Notes: generated from the sequence alone by a model not told the origin. 64,000 nt of DNA from Streptomyces cyaneogriseus subsp. noncyanogenus (GCF_000931445.1 NZ_CP010849.1:5580001-5644000); one strand, 5' to 3'. Positions 25,577 through 34,440 are shown, numbered from the stretch's first letter. Numbers and translations are program-made.

Positions 25577-27022
25577 ATGGAAATCGTCATCCTTGCTGTA
25601 GTCATCGCCGTGGTCGTGCTCGGCGCGCTCGGCGGGCTGGTGGTGGGCAGCCGCCGCAAGAAGCGGCAACTGCCCCAGCCGCCGCCCACGACGCCCGACA
25701 TCACCGCCCCTCCGGCCGAGCCGCACGTCGGCGAAGAGGCCGAGACACCGCGCGACGAACCGCGCCGGACGGTCGAGGAGGTGGACCTTCCGGACGGCGG
25801 CACCGGCCCCGTCGCCGTCGAGGAGCCCCCGGCCGTCGAAGAGCTCGAAGTACCCGCGATCGAGGTGCCCGAGCCCACCGCCGGCCGTCTGGTCCGGCTC
25901 CGCGCCCGCCTGTCCCGCTCCCAGAACGCCCTGGGCAAGGGCCTGCTCACGCTGCTGTCCCGCGAGCACCTCGACGAGGACACCTGGGAGGAGATCGAGG
26001 ACACGCTGCTGACCGCCGACGTCGGTGTGCAGCCCACCCAGGAGCTGGTCGAGCGGCTGCGCGAGCGCGTCAAGGTGCTCGGCACCCGCACGCCGCAGGA
26101 GCTGCGCAGCCTGCTGCGCGAGGAACTGCTCACGCTGATCGGCCCGGACCTGGACCGCACCGTCCGGACCGAGCCCGAGGGCCGCAAGCCCGGCATCGTG
26201 ATGGTCGTCGGCGTCAACGGCACCGGCAAGACCACCACCACCGGCAAGCTCGCCCGCGTCCTGGTGGCCGACGGCAACTCCGTCGTCCTGGGCGCTGCCG
26301 ACACCTTCCGCGCCGCCGCCGCCGACCAGCTCCAGACCTGGGGCGAGCGGGTCGGCGCCCACACCGTGCGCGGCCCCGAGGGCGGCGACCCGGCCTCCGT
26401 CGCCTTCGACGCGGTCAAGGAGGGCAAGGAGATCGGCGCCGACGTCGTCCTCATCGACACCGCCGGCCGCCTGCACACCAAGACCGGCCTCATGGACGAG
26501 CTTCGTATAACTTCGTATAATGTATGCTATACGAAGTTATTACGCGCCGCCGACCAGCTCCAGACCTGGGGCGAGCGGGTCGGCGCCCACACCGTGGGCG
26601 GCCCCGAGGGCGGCGACCCGGCCGCCGTCGCCTTCGACGCGGTCAAGGAGGGCAAGGAGATCGGCGCCGACGTCGTCCTCATCGACACCGCCGGCCGCCT
26701 GCACACCAAGACCGGCCTCATGGACGAGCTGGGCAAGGTCAAGCGCGTGGTGGAGAAGCACGCCCCGCTGGACGAGGTGCTGCTCGTGCTCGACGCCACC
26801 ACCGGCCAGAACGGCCTGGTCCAGGCCCGTGTCTTCGCCGAGGTCGTCGACATCACCGGCATCGTGCTCACCAAGCTGGACGGCACCGCCAAGGGCGGCA
26901 TCGTGGTCGCCGTCCAGCGGGAGCTGGGCGTGCCGGTCAAGCTGGTCGGCCTCGGCGAGGGCGCGGACGACCTCGCGCCGTTCGAGCCGGAGGCGTTCGT
27001 GGACGCGCTGATCGGTGACTGA
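25577..27022 (+). CDS. ftsY: Signal recognition particle receptor FtsY (interrupted by sequencing artefact)
   Basis: SRP receptor GTPase that docks ribosome-SRP complexes at the membrane. It has an N-terminal membrane helix (MEIVILAVVIAVVVLGALGG), an acidic A domain, and an NG domain with GVNGTGKTTTTGKLA (P-loop), DTFRAAAADQLQ, DTAGRLHTK, LTKLDGTAKGG and GLGEGADDLAPF. As given the frame encodes 481 aa from ATG 25577. However 228 bp (76 codons) are an insertion: a 42-bp loxP linker plus a 186-bp duplicate. Without it the protein is 405 aa, the normal size. An upstream in-frame start (25484) is unlikely; ATG 25577 gives the conserved membrane-helix start. Confidence 0.95.
   Translation: MEIVILAVVIAVVVLGALGGLVVGSRRKKRQLPQPPPTTPDITAPPAEPHVGEEAETPRDEPRRTVEEVDLPDGGTGPVAVEEPPAVEELEVPAIEVPEPTAGRLVRLRARLSRSQNALGKGLLTLLSREHLDEDTWEEIEDTLLTADVGVQPTQELVERLRERVKVLGTRTPQELRSLLREELLTLIGPDLDRTVRTEPEGRKPGIVMVVGVNGTGKTTTTGKLARVLVADGNSVVLGAADTFRAAAADQLQTWGERVGAHTVRGPEGGDPASVAFDAVKEGKEIGADVVLIDTAGRLHTKTGLMDELRITSYNVCYTKLLRAADQLQTWGERVGAHTVGGPEGGDPAAVAFDAVKEGKEIGADVVLIDTAGRLHTKTGLMDELGKVKRVVEKHAPLDEVLLVLDATTGQNGLVQARVFAEVVDITGIVLTKLDGTAKGGIVVAVQRELGVPVKLVGLGEGADDLAPFEPEAFVDALIGD
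26317..26502 (+). repeat. First copy of 186-bp direct duplication in ftsY
   Basis: Identical to 26545-26730 except at 26369 (C versus G) and 26396 (T versus G), changing Arg to Gly and Ser to Ala. This copy (TVRGPEGGDPASVAF) fits what I remember of Streptomyces FtsY better than the second. It includes the GTPase G3 motif DTAGRLHTK. Confidence 0.97.
26503..26544 (+). other. 454 Titanium paired-end linker with loxP site (artefact)
   Basis: 42 bp. The 34-bp loxP site is 26507-26540: arm ATAACTTCGTATA, spacer ATGTATGC, arm TATACGAAGTTAT. The flanking TCGT on the left and TACG on the right match the Roche 454 Titanium paired-end circularisation linker, not a generic loxP cassette. It translates in frame as ITSYNVCYTKLL and brings in two TTA codons. 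Its low GC content stands out in this window. Confidence 0.96.
26545..26730 (+). repeat. Second copy of 186-bp direct duplication in ftsY
   Basis: Repeats 26317-26502 with two substitutions (26597 G, 26624 G). The order end-linker-start is exactly the junction made when a 186-bp fragment is circularised through the linker. Reading continues in frame into the genuine rest of ftsY. Confidence 0.97.
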
Positions 27023-27080
27023 GACGCGGTTACCGTGCACGAAGACCCGGTCGCCGGCCCCGGTGACCGCTCACCCAGAG

Positions 27081-27153
27081 GCGCCCGCCCCGAGATTCAG
27101 CCGGGAGCGGGCGCTTCGCCGTACGGGCCGGGGGCACGACGGCCCGTACGGCG
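27081..27153. terminator. Paired hairpins between convergent ftsY and prim-pol-like gene
   Basis: GCGCCCGC (27081-27088) / GCGGGCGC (27107-27114), then a perfect 14-bp stem 27117-27130 / 27140-27153 (CGCCGTACGGGCCG and complement) with a 9-nt loop. Placed between converging genes, these likely serve as a bidirectional terminator. Confidence 0.75.
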
Positions 27154-27214
27154 CTTCCCGCCCGCCCCGCAGCGCCCGCGGCGGATCCGCTCGGCCGCGT
27201 CCCGGAACAGCAGC

Positions 27215-27880
27215 CTAGGCCCGTGACCGGTGCGCCAGATGGGCCAGGGTCCCCAGCAGCAGCCGCGCCTGCGGTGGCCTGGTCGCCGAGTCGAGGGCGG
27301 GCGGGCGCAGCCAGCGCACCGGGCCCAGCCCGCCGCGGTCGGAGGGCGGGGCCGTGATGTACGCGCCCGGGCCCAGGCCGCGCAGGTCGAGGGTGGAGGG
27401 GGTGTCCCAGCCCAGGCGGTACAGCAGCCGGGGCAGCTCGGCCGCGCCGCCCGGGGCGACGAAGAAGTGGGCGCGGCCCTCGGGGGTCGCCGCGACCGGA
27501 CCGAGCGGCAGGCCCATCCGCTCCAGCCGGGTCAGGGCCCGGCGCCCGGCCGGCTCCGCCACCTCGATCACGTCGAAGGCCCGGCCGACCGGGAGCATCA
27601 CGGAGGCGCCGGGCACCTCGGCCCATGCCTCGGTCACCTCGTCCAGCGTGGATCCGGCGGGGATCTCCGGCGCGAAGCCCAGCGGGTGCGCGCCCGGGGC
27701 CGGGCAGTCGCCGCGGCCGCAGGAGCAGGCGCCCGCGGCGGCCCGCGCTCCCGGCACCACGTCCCAGCCCCACAGTCCGGTGAACTCGGCCACGGCCGTG
27801 CACTCCGACGAACGGCCGCGGCGGCGTGAGCCGGACCGGATGTCGCGGATTCCTCGACTGCCGCCGATGGTGAACCCCAT
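27215..27880 (-). CDS. Bifunctional DNA primase/polymerase N-terminal domain-like protein
   Basis: 221 aa. The central part resembles the prim-pol N-terminal domain found in actinobacterial proteins: GWDVVPGARA, CSCGRGDCPAPGAHPLGF (a cysteine cluster CxCxxxxC) and WAEVPGASVMLPVGRAFDVIEV, where the Asp of FDVIEV is typical. No helicase or other domain is attached and the C-terminus (RWLRPPALDSATRPPQ) is short. It is a conserved gene next to ftsY in Streptomyces as I recall; polymerase activity is doubtful. ATG 27880 has TTGGAGGGGGT upstream; 23 more residues are open upstream without a ribosome binding site. Confidence 0.7.
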   Translation of the reverse strand: MGFTIGGSRGIRDIRSGSRRRGRSSECTAVAEFTGLWGWDVVPGARAAAGACSCGRGDCPAPGAHPLGFAPEIPAGSTLDEVTEAWAEVPGASVMLPVGRAFDVIEVAEPAGRRALTRLERMGLPLGPVAATPEGRAHFFVAPGGAAELPRLLYRLGWDTPSTLDLRGLGPGAYITAPPSDRGGLGPVRWLRPPALDSATRPPQARLLLGTLAHLAHRSRA

Positions 27881-28325
27881 ACCCCCTCCAACGGGTCCGG
27901 CGTACCGATGGTTACGCAACGGACGCATGGCGTGACTCTCTGCTTCCACCTCCCCAGTGCCGCGCGATTCAGTCAGCGCCTTGTGGCACTCGGGGTCGTG
28001 GGCCGGGTGGCGCGCGCCCCGGTGCGTACCGCCGCGCCCACTCTGTTTCGGCCTCTGTCAAGTGAATCGCGCGAAGGTTGCTCTGCGTTCATTCGATGGG
28101 GTGGCGAATGGTGGCGTTTCCGGGAACCGTGGGGCTGGACGGGTGATCGTAGGATTACTGTGTGTGCTCACCGCCTGGGGGCACATGCACACAGGGGTAT
28201 GCCGGAGGCAAGGCGGCTCTCCGCTCCAAGGGCGGCAACCGCCGGACGGACGGCCGTACCCGACGGCATTCTGGTAAGGCTTGGCGCACCGGGCGCCGAG
28301 TGGTCTCAGGGATGGGGGCGTTCCA
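27881..28325. other. Divergent spacer: nsdA leader and promoter region
   Basis: No gene supported. TAGGAT at 28150-28155 is a good -10 hexamer for nsdA, without a clear -35. Just after it CTGTGTG (28158-28164) and CACACAG (28188-28194) form an inverted repeat, with inner GTGC/GCAC, so a transcript starting near 28162 would begin with a hairpin in a roughly 165-nt leader. Confidence 0.4.
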
Positions 28326-29837
28326 GTGGGCGGCAACGGCGGAAGCGGGACGAGCGCTGGACACGCTGCGCACACTGGAGACGCCGTGAGCACCGAGAAG
28401 CGCCCCAACGAGCTGCTGACGTCGTGGTTCGTGCGCAGCGGCTGGTCCAAGGGGGAGCTCGCCCGCCAGGTCAACCGCCGCGCCCGCCAGCTCGGCGCCA
28501 ACCACATCTCCACGGACACCTCGCGCGTGCGCCGCTGGCTCGACGGGGAGAACCCGCGCGAGCCCATCCCGCGCATCCTGTCCGAGCTGTTCTCCGAGCG
28601 CTTCGGCGTCGTCGTCTCCGTCGAGGACCTGGGGCTGCGCATCTCCCGCCCGCTCCCCTCCGCGACCGGCGTCGACCTGCCCTGGACGGGCCCGCAGACC
28701 GTGGCCCTGCTCAGCGAGTTCTCGCGCAGCGACCTGATGCTGGCGCGGCGCGGCTTCCTCGGGAGCTCGCTGGCCCTCTCCGCGGGCCCGTCCCTCATCG
28801 AACCCATGCAGCGCTGGCTCGTCCCCTCGCCGCAGGCCCCGCAGCCCGAGCCCGACCCGGCCCCTGCCACGCGGGCGCGGGGACGCCTGTCCAAGCCGGA
28901 GCTGGACCTGCTGGAGACGACCACGGTGATGTTCCGGCGGTGGGACGCCCAGTGCGGTGGCGGCCTGCGCCGCAAGGCCGTCGTCGGCCAGCTCCACGAG
29001 GTGACCGACCTCCTCCAGGAACCCCAGCCCGAGGCCGTGCGCCGCACGCTGTTCAAGGTCGCCGCCGAGCTGGCCGAGCTCGCCGGCTGGATGTCGTACG
29101 ACGTCGGGCTCCAGCCCACCGCGCAGAAGTACTTCGTCCTCGCCCTGCACGCGGCCAAGGAGGCGGGCGACCGGCCGCTCGGCTCGTACATCCTCTCCAG
29201 CATGAGCCGGCAGATGATCCACCTCGGCCGGCCCGACGACGCGCTGGAGCTCATCCACCTCGCCCAGTACGGCAGCCGGGACTGCGCCAGCCCGCGCACC
29301 CAGTCGATGCTGTATGCGATGGAGGCCCGCGCCTACGCCAACATGGGCCAGCCCGGCAAGTGCCAGCGGGCCGTGCGACTGGCCGAGGACACCTTCGCCG
29401 ACGCCGACGAGTGGGACGACCCGGACCCCGACTGGATCCGCTTCTTCTCCGAGGCCGAACTGCACGGCGAGAACTCCCACTCCTTCCGCGACCTCGCCTA
29501 TGTCGCCGGCCGCAGCCCGACCTACGCCTCCCTGGCCGAGCCCTTGATGCGGCGGGCCGTGGAGCTGTTCGAGAAGGACAGCGAACACCAGCGGTCGTAC
29601 GCGCTGAACCTCATCGGCATGGCCACCGTGCACCTCCTGCGGCGGGAACCGGAGGAGAGCACGGTCTACGCCAAGGAGGCCATGGGCATCGCCGCCAAGG
29701 TCCGCTCCGAACGCGTCAACACCCGGATCCGCAAGACGGTCGACACGGCCGTACGCGACTTCGGTGACCTCGCCGAGGTCGCCGACCTCTCCGAGCGGCT
29801 CGCCGTCGAGCTGCCCGAGAGCCCCGTGGCGGTCTGA
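28326..29837 (+). CDS. nsdA: Developmental regulator NsdA
   Basis: 503 aa. In S. coelicolor NsdA negatively affects sporulation and antibiotic production, and its gene lies just before amtB-glnK-glnD as here. The N-terminal part has an XRE-like region (SWFVRSGWSKGELARQVNRR...TSRVRRWLDGENPREPIPR), followed by SRSDLMLARRGFLGSSLALSAGP. The C-terminal half is helical and TPR-like (AAELAELAGWMSYDVG, AMEARAYANMGQPGKCQRA). Start uncertain: GTG 28326 (GGGGG upstream) versus GTG 28386 (GGAG upstream, MSTEKRPNELL, 483 aa). Confidence 0.9.
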   Translation: MGGNGGSGTSAGHAAHTGDAVSTEKRPNELLTSWFVRSGWSKGELARQVNRRARQLGANHISTDTSRVRRWLDGENPREPIPRILSELFSERFGVVVSVEDLGLRISRPLPSATGVDLPWTGPQTVALLSEFSRSDLMLARRGFLGSSLALSAGPSLIEPMQRWLVPSPQAPQPEPDPAPATRARGRLSKPELDLLETTTVMFRRWDAQCGGGLRRKAVVGQLHEVTDLLQEPQPEAVRRTLFKVAAELAELAGWMSYDVGLQPTAQKYFVLALHAAKEAGDRPLGSYILSSMSRQMIHLGRPDDALELIHLAQYGSRDCASPRTQSMLYAMEARAYANMGQPGKCQRAVRLAEDTFADADEWDDPDPDWIRFFSEAELHGENSHSFRDLAYVAGRSPTYASLAEPLMRRAVELFEKDSEHQRSYALNLIGMATVHLLRREPEESTVYAKEAMGIAAKVRSERVNTRIRKTVDTAVRDFGDLAEVADLSERLAVELPESPVAV

Positions 29838-29988
29838 CCACCCCGCAAGCCCCGGCCGCGGCCGGCCTTCCCGAACTGCCCGACTCGGCTCCCCCCACGC
29901 CAGGTCAGCGGAAGGCCGCCGCGGCCGGTTCCGTCGGTTGCGCCACGATAACGATCGCGCGGCCGCGCATCCCACGGTTCATCGACGC

Positions 29989-30024
29989 GTAACACGCACG
30001 GCGCCTTCGTCACGGCGGCGAAAC
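29989..30024 (+). promoter_or_regulatory. GlnR-type binding site upstream of amtB
   Basis: GTCAC-n6-GAAAC at 30009-30024 fits the actinobacterial GlnR half-site pattern gTnAc-n6-GaAAc exactly. An imperfect partner GTAAC-n6-GGCGC lies at 29989-30004. GlnR is known to activate amtB-glnK-glnD under nitrogen limitation in S. coelicolor. The rest of 29838-30141 shows no gene. Confidence 0.65.
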
Positions 30025-30141
30025 AACGAGGGGCACCCACCGAAACCGCGCTGCGCCAATGTCATGGCGCACAACCGGCCCGCCCCTCATTCCGCTCTGG
30101 CTTCGCCCGCACGGGGCCGTACCAACGACGAGGAGACGCCG

Positions 30142-31485
30142 ATGGCTCCAGCCATCACGCTTGCCGCAGAGACGGAGCTCTCTGCCGCCAACACAGGCTT
30201 CATGCTCATCTGCTCCGCCCTGGTGATGCTCATGACCCCGGCCCTGGCCTTCTTCTACGGAGGCATGGTCCGCGTCAAGAGCACCCTGAACATGCTGATG
30301 ATGAGCTTCATCAGCCTCGGGATCGTCACCGTCCTGTGGGTGCTGTACGGCTTCTCCCTCGCCTTCGGCACGGACTCCGCCGGCCTCATCGGCTGGAACT
30401 CCGACTGGGTCGGCCTGAGCGGCATCGGCCTGACGGAGCTGTGGGACGGCTACACCATCCCCGTCTTCGTCTTCCTGGTCTTCCAGCTCATGTTCGCCGT
30501 CCTCACCCCCGCCCTGATCAGCGGTGCCCTCGCCGACCGGGTGAAGTTCACGGCGTGGGCGCTGTTCGTCGCCCTGTGGGCCACGGTCGTCTACTTCCCG
30601 GTCGCCCACTGGGTGTGGGGCGCCGGCGGCTGGGCCTTCGAGCTGGGCGTGATCGACTTCGCCGGCGGTACGGCGGTGCACATCAACGCCGGTGCGGCGG
30701 CGCTCGGCGTGATCCTCGTCATCGGCAGGCGCATCGGCTTCAAGAAGGACCCGATGCGCCCGCACAGCCTGCCGCTGGTCATGCTCGGCGCCGGCCTGCT
30801 GTGGTTCGGCTGGTTCGGCTTCAACGCCGGCTCCTGGCTCGGCAACGACGACGGCGTCGGCGCGCTGATGTTCGTCAACACCCAGGTCGCCACCGGTGCC
30901 GCCATGCTGGCCTGGCTCGCCTACGAGAAGATCCGCCACGGCGCGTTCACCACGCTGGGCGCCGCCTCCGGCGCGGTCGCGGGCCTGGTCGCCATCACCC
31001 CGGCCGGCGGCGCGGTCTCCCCGCTCGGCGCGATCGCCGTCGGCGTCGTCGCCGGTCTGCTGTGCGCCATGGCCGTCGGCCTGAAGTACCGGTTCGGCTA
31101 CGACGACTCCCTCGACGTCATCGGCGTCCACCTCGTCGGCGGCATCGCCGGCTCCCTCCTGGTCGGCTTCTTCGCCACCGGCAAGGGCCAGTCCGACGTC
31201 GCGGGCCTCTTCTACGGCGGCGGCCTGGACCAGTTCTGGAAGCAGTGCGCCGGTGTCTTCGCGGTCCTCGCCTACTCCCTGGTCGTCTCCGCGGTCCTCG
31301 CCTTCCTCCTCGACAAGACGATCGGCATGCGGGTATCGGAGGACGACGAGGTGGCCGGTATCGACCAGGCCGAACACGCCGAGACCGCATACGACTTCAG
31401 CGGAGCCGGCGGCGGCGCCGCCCGCACGGCCGCCGCGCCGGCCCCCGTGGCCGTCCCGGCAGAGAACAGGAAGGTGGACGCATGA
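30142..31485 (+). CDS. amtB: Ammonium transporter
   Basis: 447-aa trimeric ammonium channel with about 11 membrane helices. Signature motifs: LMTPALAFFYGGMVR near the start, the conserved DFAGGTAVHINAGAAALG containing the first pore histidine, WFGWFGFNAGS, and DVIGVHLVGGIAGSLLVG with the second pore histidine. The tail is Ala/Pro-rich and cytoplasmic. Start ATG 30142 with GGAG upstream. It overlaps glnK by ATGA, a near-universal pairing in which GlnK blocks the channel when nitrogen is ample. Confidence 0.97.
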   Translation: MAPAITLAAETELSAANTGFMLICSALVMLMTPALAFFYGGMVRVKSTLNMLMMSFISLGIVTVLWVLYGFSLAFGTDSAGLIGWNSDWVGLSGIGLTELWDGYTIPVFVFLVFQLMFAVLTPALISGALADRVKFTAWALFVALWATVVYFPVAHWVWGAGGWAFELGVIDFAGGTAVHINAGAAALGVILVIGRRIGFKKDPMRPHSLPLVMLGAGLLWFGWFGFNAGSWLGNDDGVGALMFVNTQVATGAAMLAWLAYEKIRHGAFTTLGAASGAVAGLVAITPAGGAVSPLGAIAVGVVAGLLCAMAVGLKYRFGYDDSLDVIGVHLVGGIAGSLLVGFFATGKGQSDVAGLFYGGGLDQFWKQCAGVFAVLAYSLVVSAVLAFLLDKTIGMRVSEDDEVAGIDQAEHAETAYDFSGAGGGAARTAAAPAPVAVPAENRKVDA

Positions 31486-31820
31486 AGCTCATCACCGCCG
31501 TCGTCAAGCCGCACCGGCTGGACGAGATCAAGGAGGCCCTCCAGGCGTTCGGCGTGCACGGCCTGACCGTCACCGAGGCCAGCGGCTACGGCCGCCAGCG
31601 CGGCCACACCGAGGTCTACCGGGGCGCCGAGTACACCGTCGACCTCGTCCCCAAGGTCCGCATCGAGGTGCTGGTCGAGGACGACGACGCGGACCAGCTC
31701 ATCGACGTCGTGGTCAAAGCGGCCCGCACCGGCAAGATCGGCGACGGCAAGGTCTGGGCGGTCCCGGTCGAGACGGCCGTACGGGTCCGCACCGGCGAGC
31801 GCGGTCCGGACGCCCTCTGA
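31482..31820 (+). CDS. glnK: Nitrogen regulatory PII protein
   Basis: 112-aa PII trimer subunit. MKLITAVVKPHRLDEIKEAL at the start; the T-loop GRQRGHTEVYRGAEYTVDLV has Tyr51, the residue adenylylated in S. coelicolor GlnK by GlnD (family knowledge). ARTGKIGDGKVW is the B-loop for ATP and 2-oxoglutarate. It overlaps amtB by 4 nt and is followed by glnD after 26 nt. Confidence 0.97.
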   Translation: MKLITAVVKPHRLDEIKEALQAFGVHGLTVTEASGYGRQRGHTEVYRGAEYTVDLVPKVRIEVLVEDDDADQLIDVVVKAARTGKIGDGKVWAVPVETAVRVRTGERGPDAL

Positions 31821-31846
31821 CCCGCCACAGAACAGGAGCCCACCGG

Positions 31847-34345
31847 GTGACGAGTACGGACGTGACGAAAGAAGCAGAGGACTCGGGACCCGGCGGTTAC
31901 GCGGCGGCCCGGCTGCGCCTCCTCACCGAGGGGACGCGGTCCGGGCCGCCGCGCCGTACGGCCCTCGCCGAACTGACCGACGGCTGGCTGGCCGGCCTCT
32001 TCGACGCGGGAGCGGCCGGGCTCGACGGCGTGGCGCTGGTCGCCGTCGGCGGCTACGGCCGCGGCGAGCTGTCCCCGCGCAGCGACCTGGACCTCCTCCT
32101 GCTGCACGACGGCGGCGACCCCCGGGCGGTGGCCGCCCTCGCCGACCGGCTCTGGTACCCCGTCTGGGACCTCGGCCTCGCCCTCGACCACTCCGTCCGC
32201 ACCCCGGCCGAGGCCCGCCGGACGGCCGGCGAAGACCTCAAGGTCCAGCTCGGCCTGCTGGACGCCCGCCACCTCGCGGGCGACCTGGAACTCGCCGCCC
32301 GGCTGCGCGCGGCCGTGCTGGCCGACTGGCGCGAACAGGCCCCCGAGCGCCTGCCCGAACTGCGGGAGCTGTGCGCCGAACGCGCCGCCCGCCAGGGCGA
32401 ACTCCAGTTCCTGCTGGAACCGGACCTGAAGGAGGCGCGGGGCGGGCTGCGGGACGCCACCGCCCTGCGCGCCGTCGCCGCCTCCTGGCTCGCCGACGCC
32501 CCGCGCGAGGGCCTGGCCGACGCCCGGCGCCGGCTGCTCGACGTACGGGACGCGCTGCACCTGACCACGGGCCGGGCGACCGACCGGCTCGCCCTCCAGG
32601 AGCAGGACCAGGTCGCGGCCGAGCTCGGCCTCCTCGACGCCGACACCCTGCTGCGGCAGGTGTACGAGGCGGCGCGGGTCATCGCGTACGCCAGTGATGT
32701 CACCTGGCGCGAAGTGGGGCGCGTGCTGCGGTCGCGCGCGGTGCGTCCGCGCCTGCGCACCCTGGCGAGGGAGCGGGGCGACTTCCTCAGAAGGGCGGTG
32801 ACGGGCGACGGGAGGGCGCCGGGCGGGGGCAAACCGGCCGCCGAGCGCTCGCCGCTGGCGGAGGGCGTGGTGGAGCAGGACGGCGAGGTGGTGCTCGCCC
32901 GCGCCGCGCGCCCCGAACGCGACCCCGTGCTCGCGCTGCGCGCCGCGGCCGCCGCCGCGCAGGGCGGGCTCCCGCTCTCCCCGCACGCCGTGCGGCGCCT
33001 CGCGGCCACCGCGCGCCCCCTGCCCACGCCGTGGCCCGCCGAAGCCCGCGAGCAGCTCGTCACCCTGCTCGGCTCCGGCCGCCCCACCGTCGAGGTCTGG
33101 GAGGCGCTGGAGGCCGAAGGGCTGATCACCCGCCTCCTGCCGGACTGGGAGCGGGTCCGCTGCCGCCCCCAGCGCAACGCCGTCCATGTGTGGACCGTCG
33201 ACCGGCACCTCATCGAGACCGCCGTCCGCGCCGCCGCGTTCACCCGCCGCGTCAGCCGCCCCGACCTGCTGCTCGTCGCCGCCCTGCTGCACGACATCGG
33301 CAAGGGCTGGCCCGGCGACCACTCGGTGGCCGGCGAGATCATCGCCCGCGACGTGGCCGCCCGCATCGGCTTCGACCACGCGGACGTCGCCGTCGTCGCC
33401 ACCCTCGTACGCCACCACCTGCTGCTCGTCGAGACCGCCACCCGGCGCGACCTGGACGACCCGGACACCGTCCGCTCGGTCGCCGAGGCGGTCGGCACCC
33501 AGGGCACGCTGGAGCTGCTGCACGCCCTCACCGAGGCGGACGCCCTGGCCACCGGGCCCGCCGCCTGGTCGTCCTGGCGCGCCCTGCTCGTCGCCGACCT
33601 GGTCGCCCGGGTCTCGGCGGTGCTGTCCGGGGAGGCCCCCGCCGACCCCGAGGACGCCGCGCCCACCGCCGAGCAGGAACGGCTCGCCATCGAGGCGTTC
33701 CGCACCGGCGGCCCGGTGCTGGCGCTGCGGGCGCAGGCCGAGTCCGCCGCCGAGGAGACGGCCGGGGAGCCCGAGCCGCTCGGCGTCGAGCTGCTGATCG
33801 CCGTACCCGAGCAGCCGGGCGTGCTGCCCGCCGTCGCCGGAGTCCTCGCCGTGCACCGGCTGACCGTCCGCACCGCCGAGCTGCGGTCCCTGCCGCTGCC
33901 GGACGGGGTCGACGGCTCCGTGCTGCTGCTCGACTGGCGGGTGGCCGCCGAGTACGGGTCCCTGCCGCAGGCCGCCCGGCTGCGCGCGGACCTGGTCCGG
34001 GCGCTGGACGGCACCCTGGACATCGCCGCCCGGCTCGCCGAGCGGGACGCCGCCTACCCCCGGCGCCGCGGCGTGGTCGCGCCCCCGCCGCGGGTGACGG
34101 TCGCCGCGGCCGCCTCACGTCTGGCCACGGTGATCGAGGTGCGGGCCCAGGACGCGCCGGGGCTGCTGTTCCGGATCGGGCGGGCGCTGGAGGGCGCGGG
34201 CGTACAGGTGCGCAGCGCGCACGTGAGCACGCTGGGCGCCAACGCCGTCGACGCCTTCTACGTCACCGGCGCCGAGGGCGCGCCGCTGCCGGGGAAGGAG
34301 GCGGAGTCGGTGGCGCGGAGCCTGGAGGAGACGCTGCGGGCGTGA
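31847..34345 (+). CDS. glnD: PII adenylyl/uridylyltransferase
   Basis: 832 aa. Modifies GlnK in response to nitrogen status; in Streptomyces the modification is adenylylation. Domains in order: nucleotidyltransferase with GYGRGELSPRSDLDLLLLHDG (about 66-86), a linker region, an HD domain with LLHDIGKGWPGDHS, and two C-terminal ACT domains (LIAVPEQPGVLPAVAGVLA; IEVRAQDAPGLLFRIGRALEG). Start GTG 31847 with AGGAG upstream. Last gene of the amtB-glnK-glnD operon. Confidence 0.95.
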   Translation: MTSTDVTKEAEDSGPGGYAAARLRLLTEGTRSGPPRRTALAELTDGWLAGLFDAGAAGLDGVALVAVGGYGRGELSPRSDLDLLLLHDGGDPRAVAALADRLWYPVWDLGLALDHSVRTPAEARRTAGEDLKVQLGLLDARHLAGDLELAARLRAAVLADWREQAPERLPELRELCAERAARQGELQFLLEPDLKEARGGLRDATALRAVAASWLADAPREGLADARRRLLDVRDALHLTTGRATDRLALQEQDQVAAELGLLDADTLLRQVYEAARVIAYASDVTWREVGRVLRSRAVRPRLRTLARERGDFLRRAVTGDGRAPGGGKPAAERSPLAEGVVEQDGEVVLARAARPERDPVLALRAAAAAAQGGLPLSPHAVRRLAATARPLPTPWPAEAREQLVTLLGSGRPTVEVWEALEAEGLITRLLPDWERVRCRPQRNAVHVWTVDRHLIETAVRAAAFTRRVSRPDLLLVAALLHDIGKGWPGDHSVAGEIIARDVAARIGFDHADVAVVATLVRHHLLLVETATRRDLDDPDTVRSVAEAVGTQGTLELLHALTEADALATGPAAWSSWRALLVADLVARVSAVLSGEAPADPEDAAPTAEQERLAIEAFRTGGPVLALRAQAESAAEETAGEPEPLGVELLIAVPEQPGVLPAVAGVLAVHRLTVRTAELRSLPLPDGVDGSVLLLDWRVAAEYGSLPQAARLRADLVRALDGTLDIAARLAERDAAYPRRRGVVAPPPRVTVAAAASRLATVIEVRAQDAPGLLFRIGRALEGAGVQVRSAHVSTLGANAVDAFYVTGAEGAPLPGKEAESVARSLEETLRA

Positions 34346-34440
34346 GGTGTCCGGTACGACCGTGACCCGGTGGTGTGGAGCCGGGATACCCTGGAGGGCG
34401 ATTCACCAGCCCGTCACCGACCCCGAGGACCGCGAGCGCC

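Noticed and set aside
26507..26540. A genuine loxP recombination site or mobile-element target in ftsY
   Set aside because: The 42-bp context matches the 454 linker including its flanking bases, and the flanking duplication has the topology of a circularised library fragment. A tag in the middle of an essential GTPase domain is also implausible.
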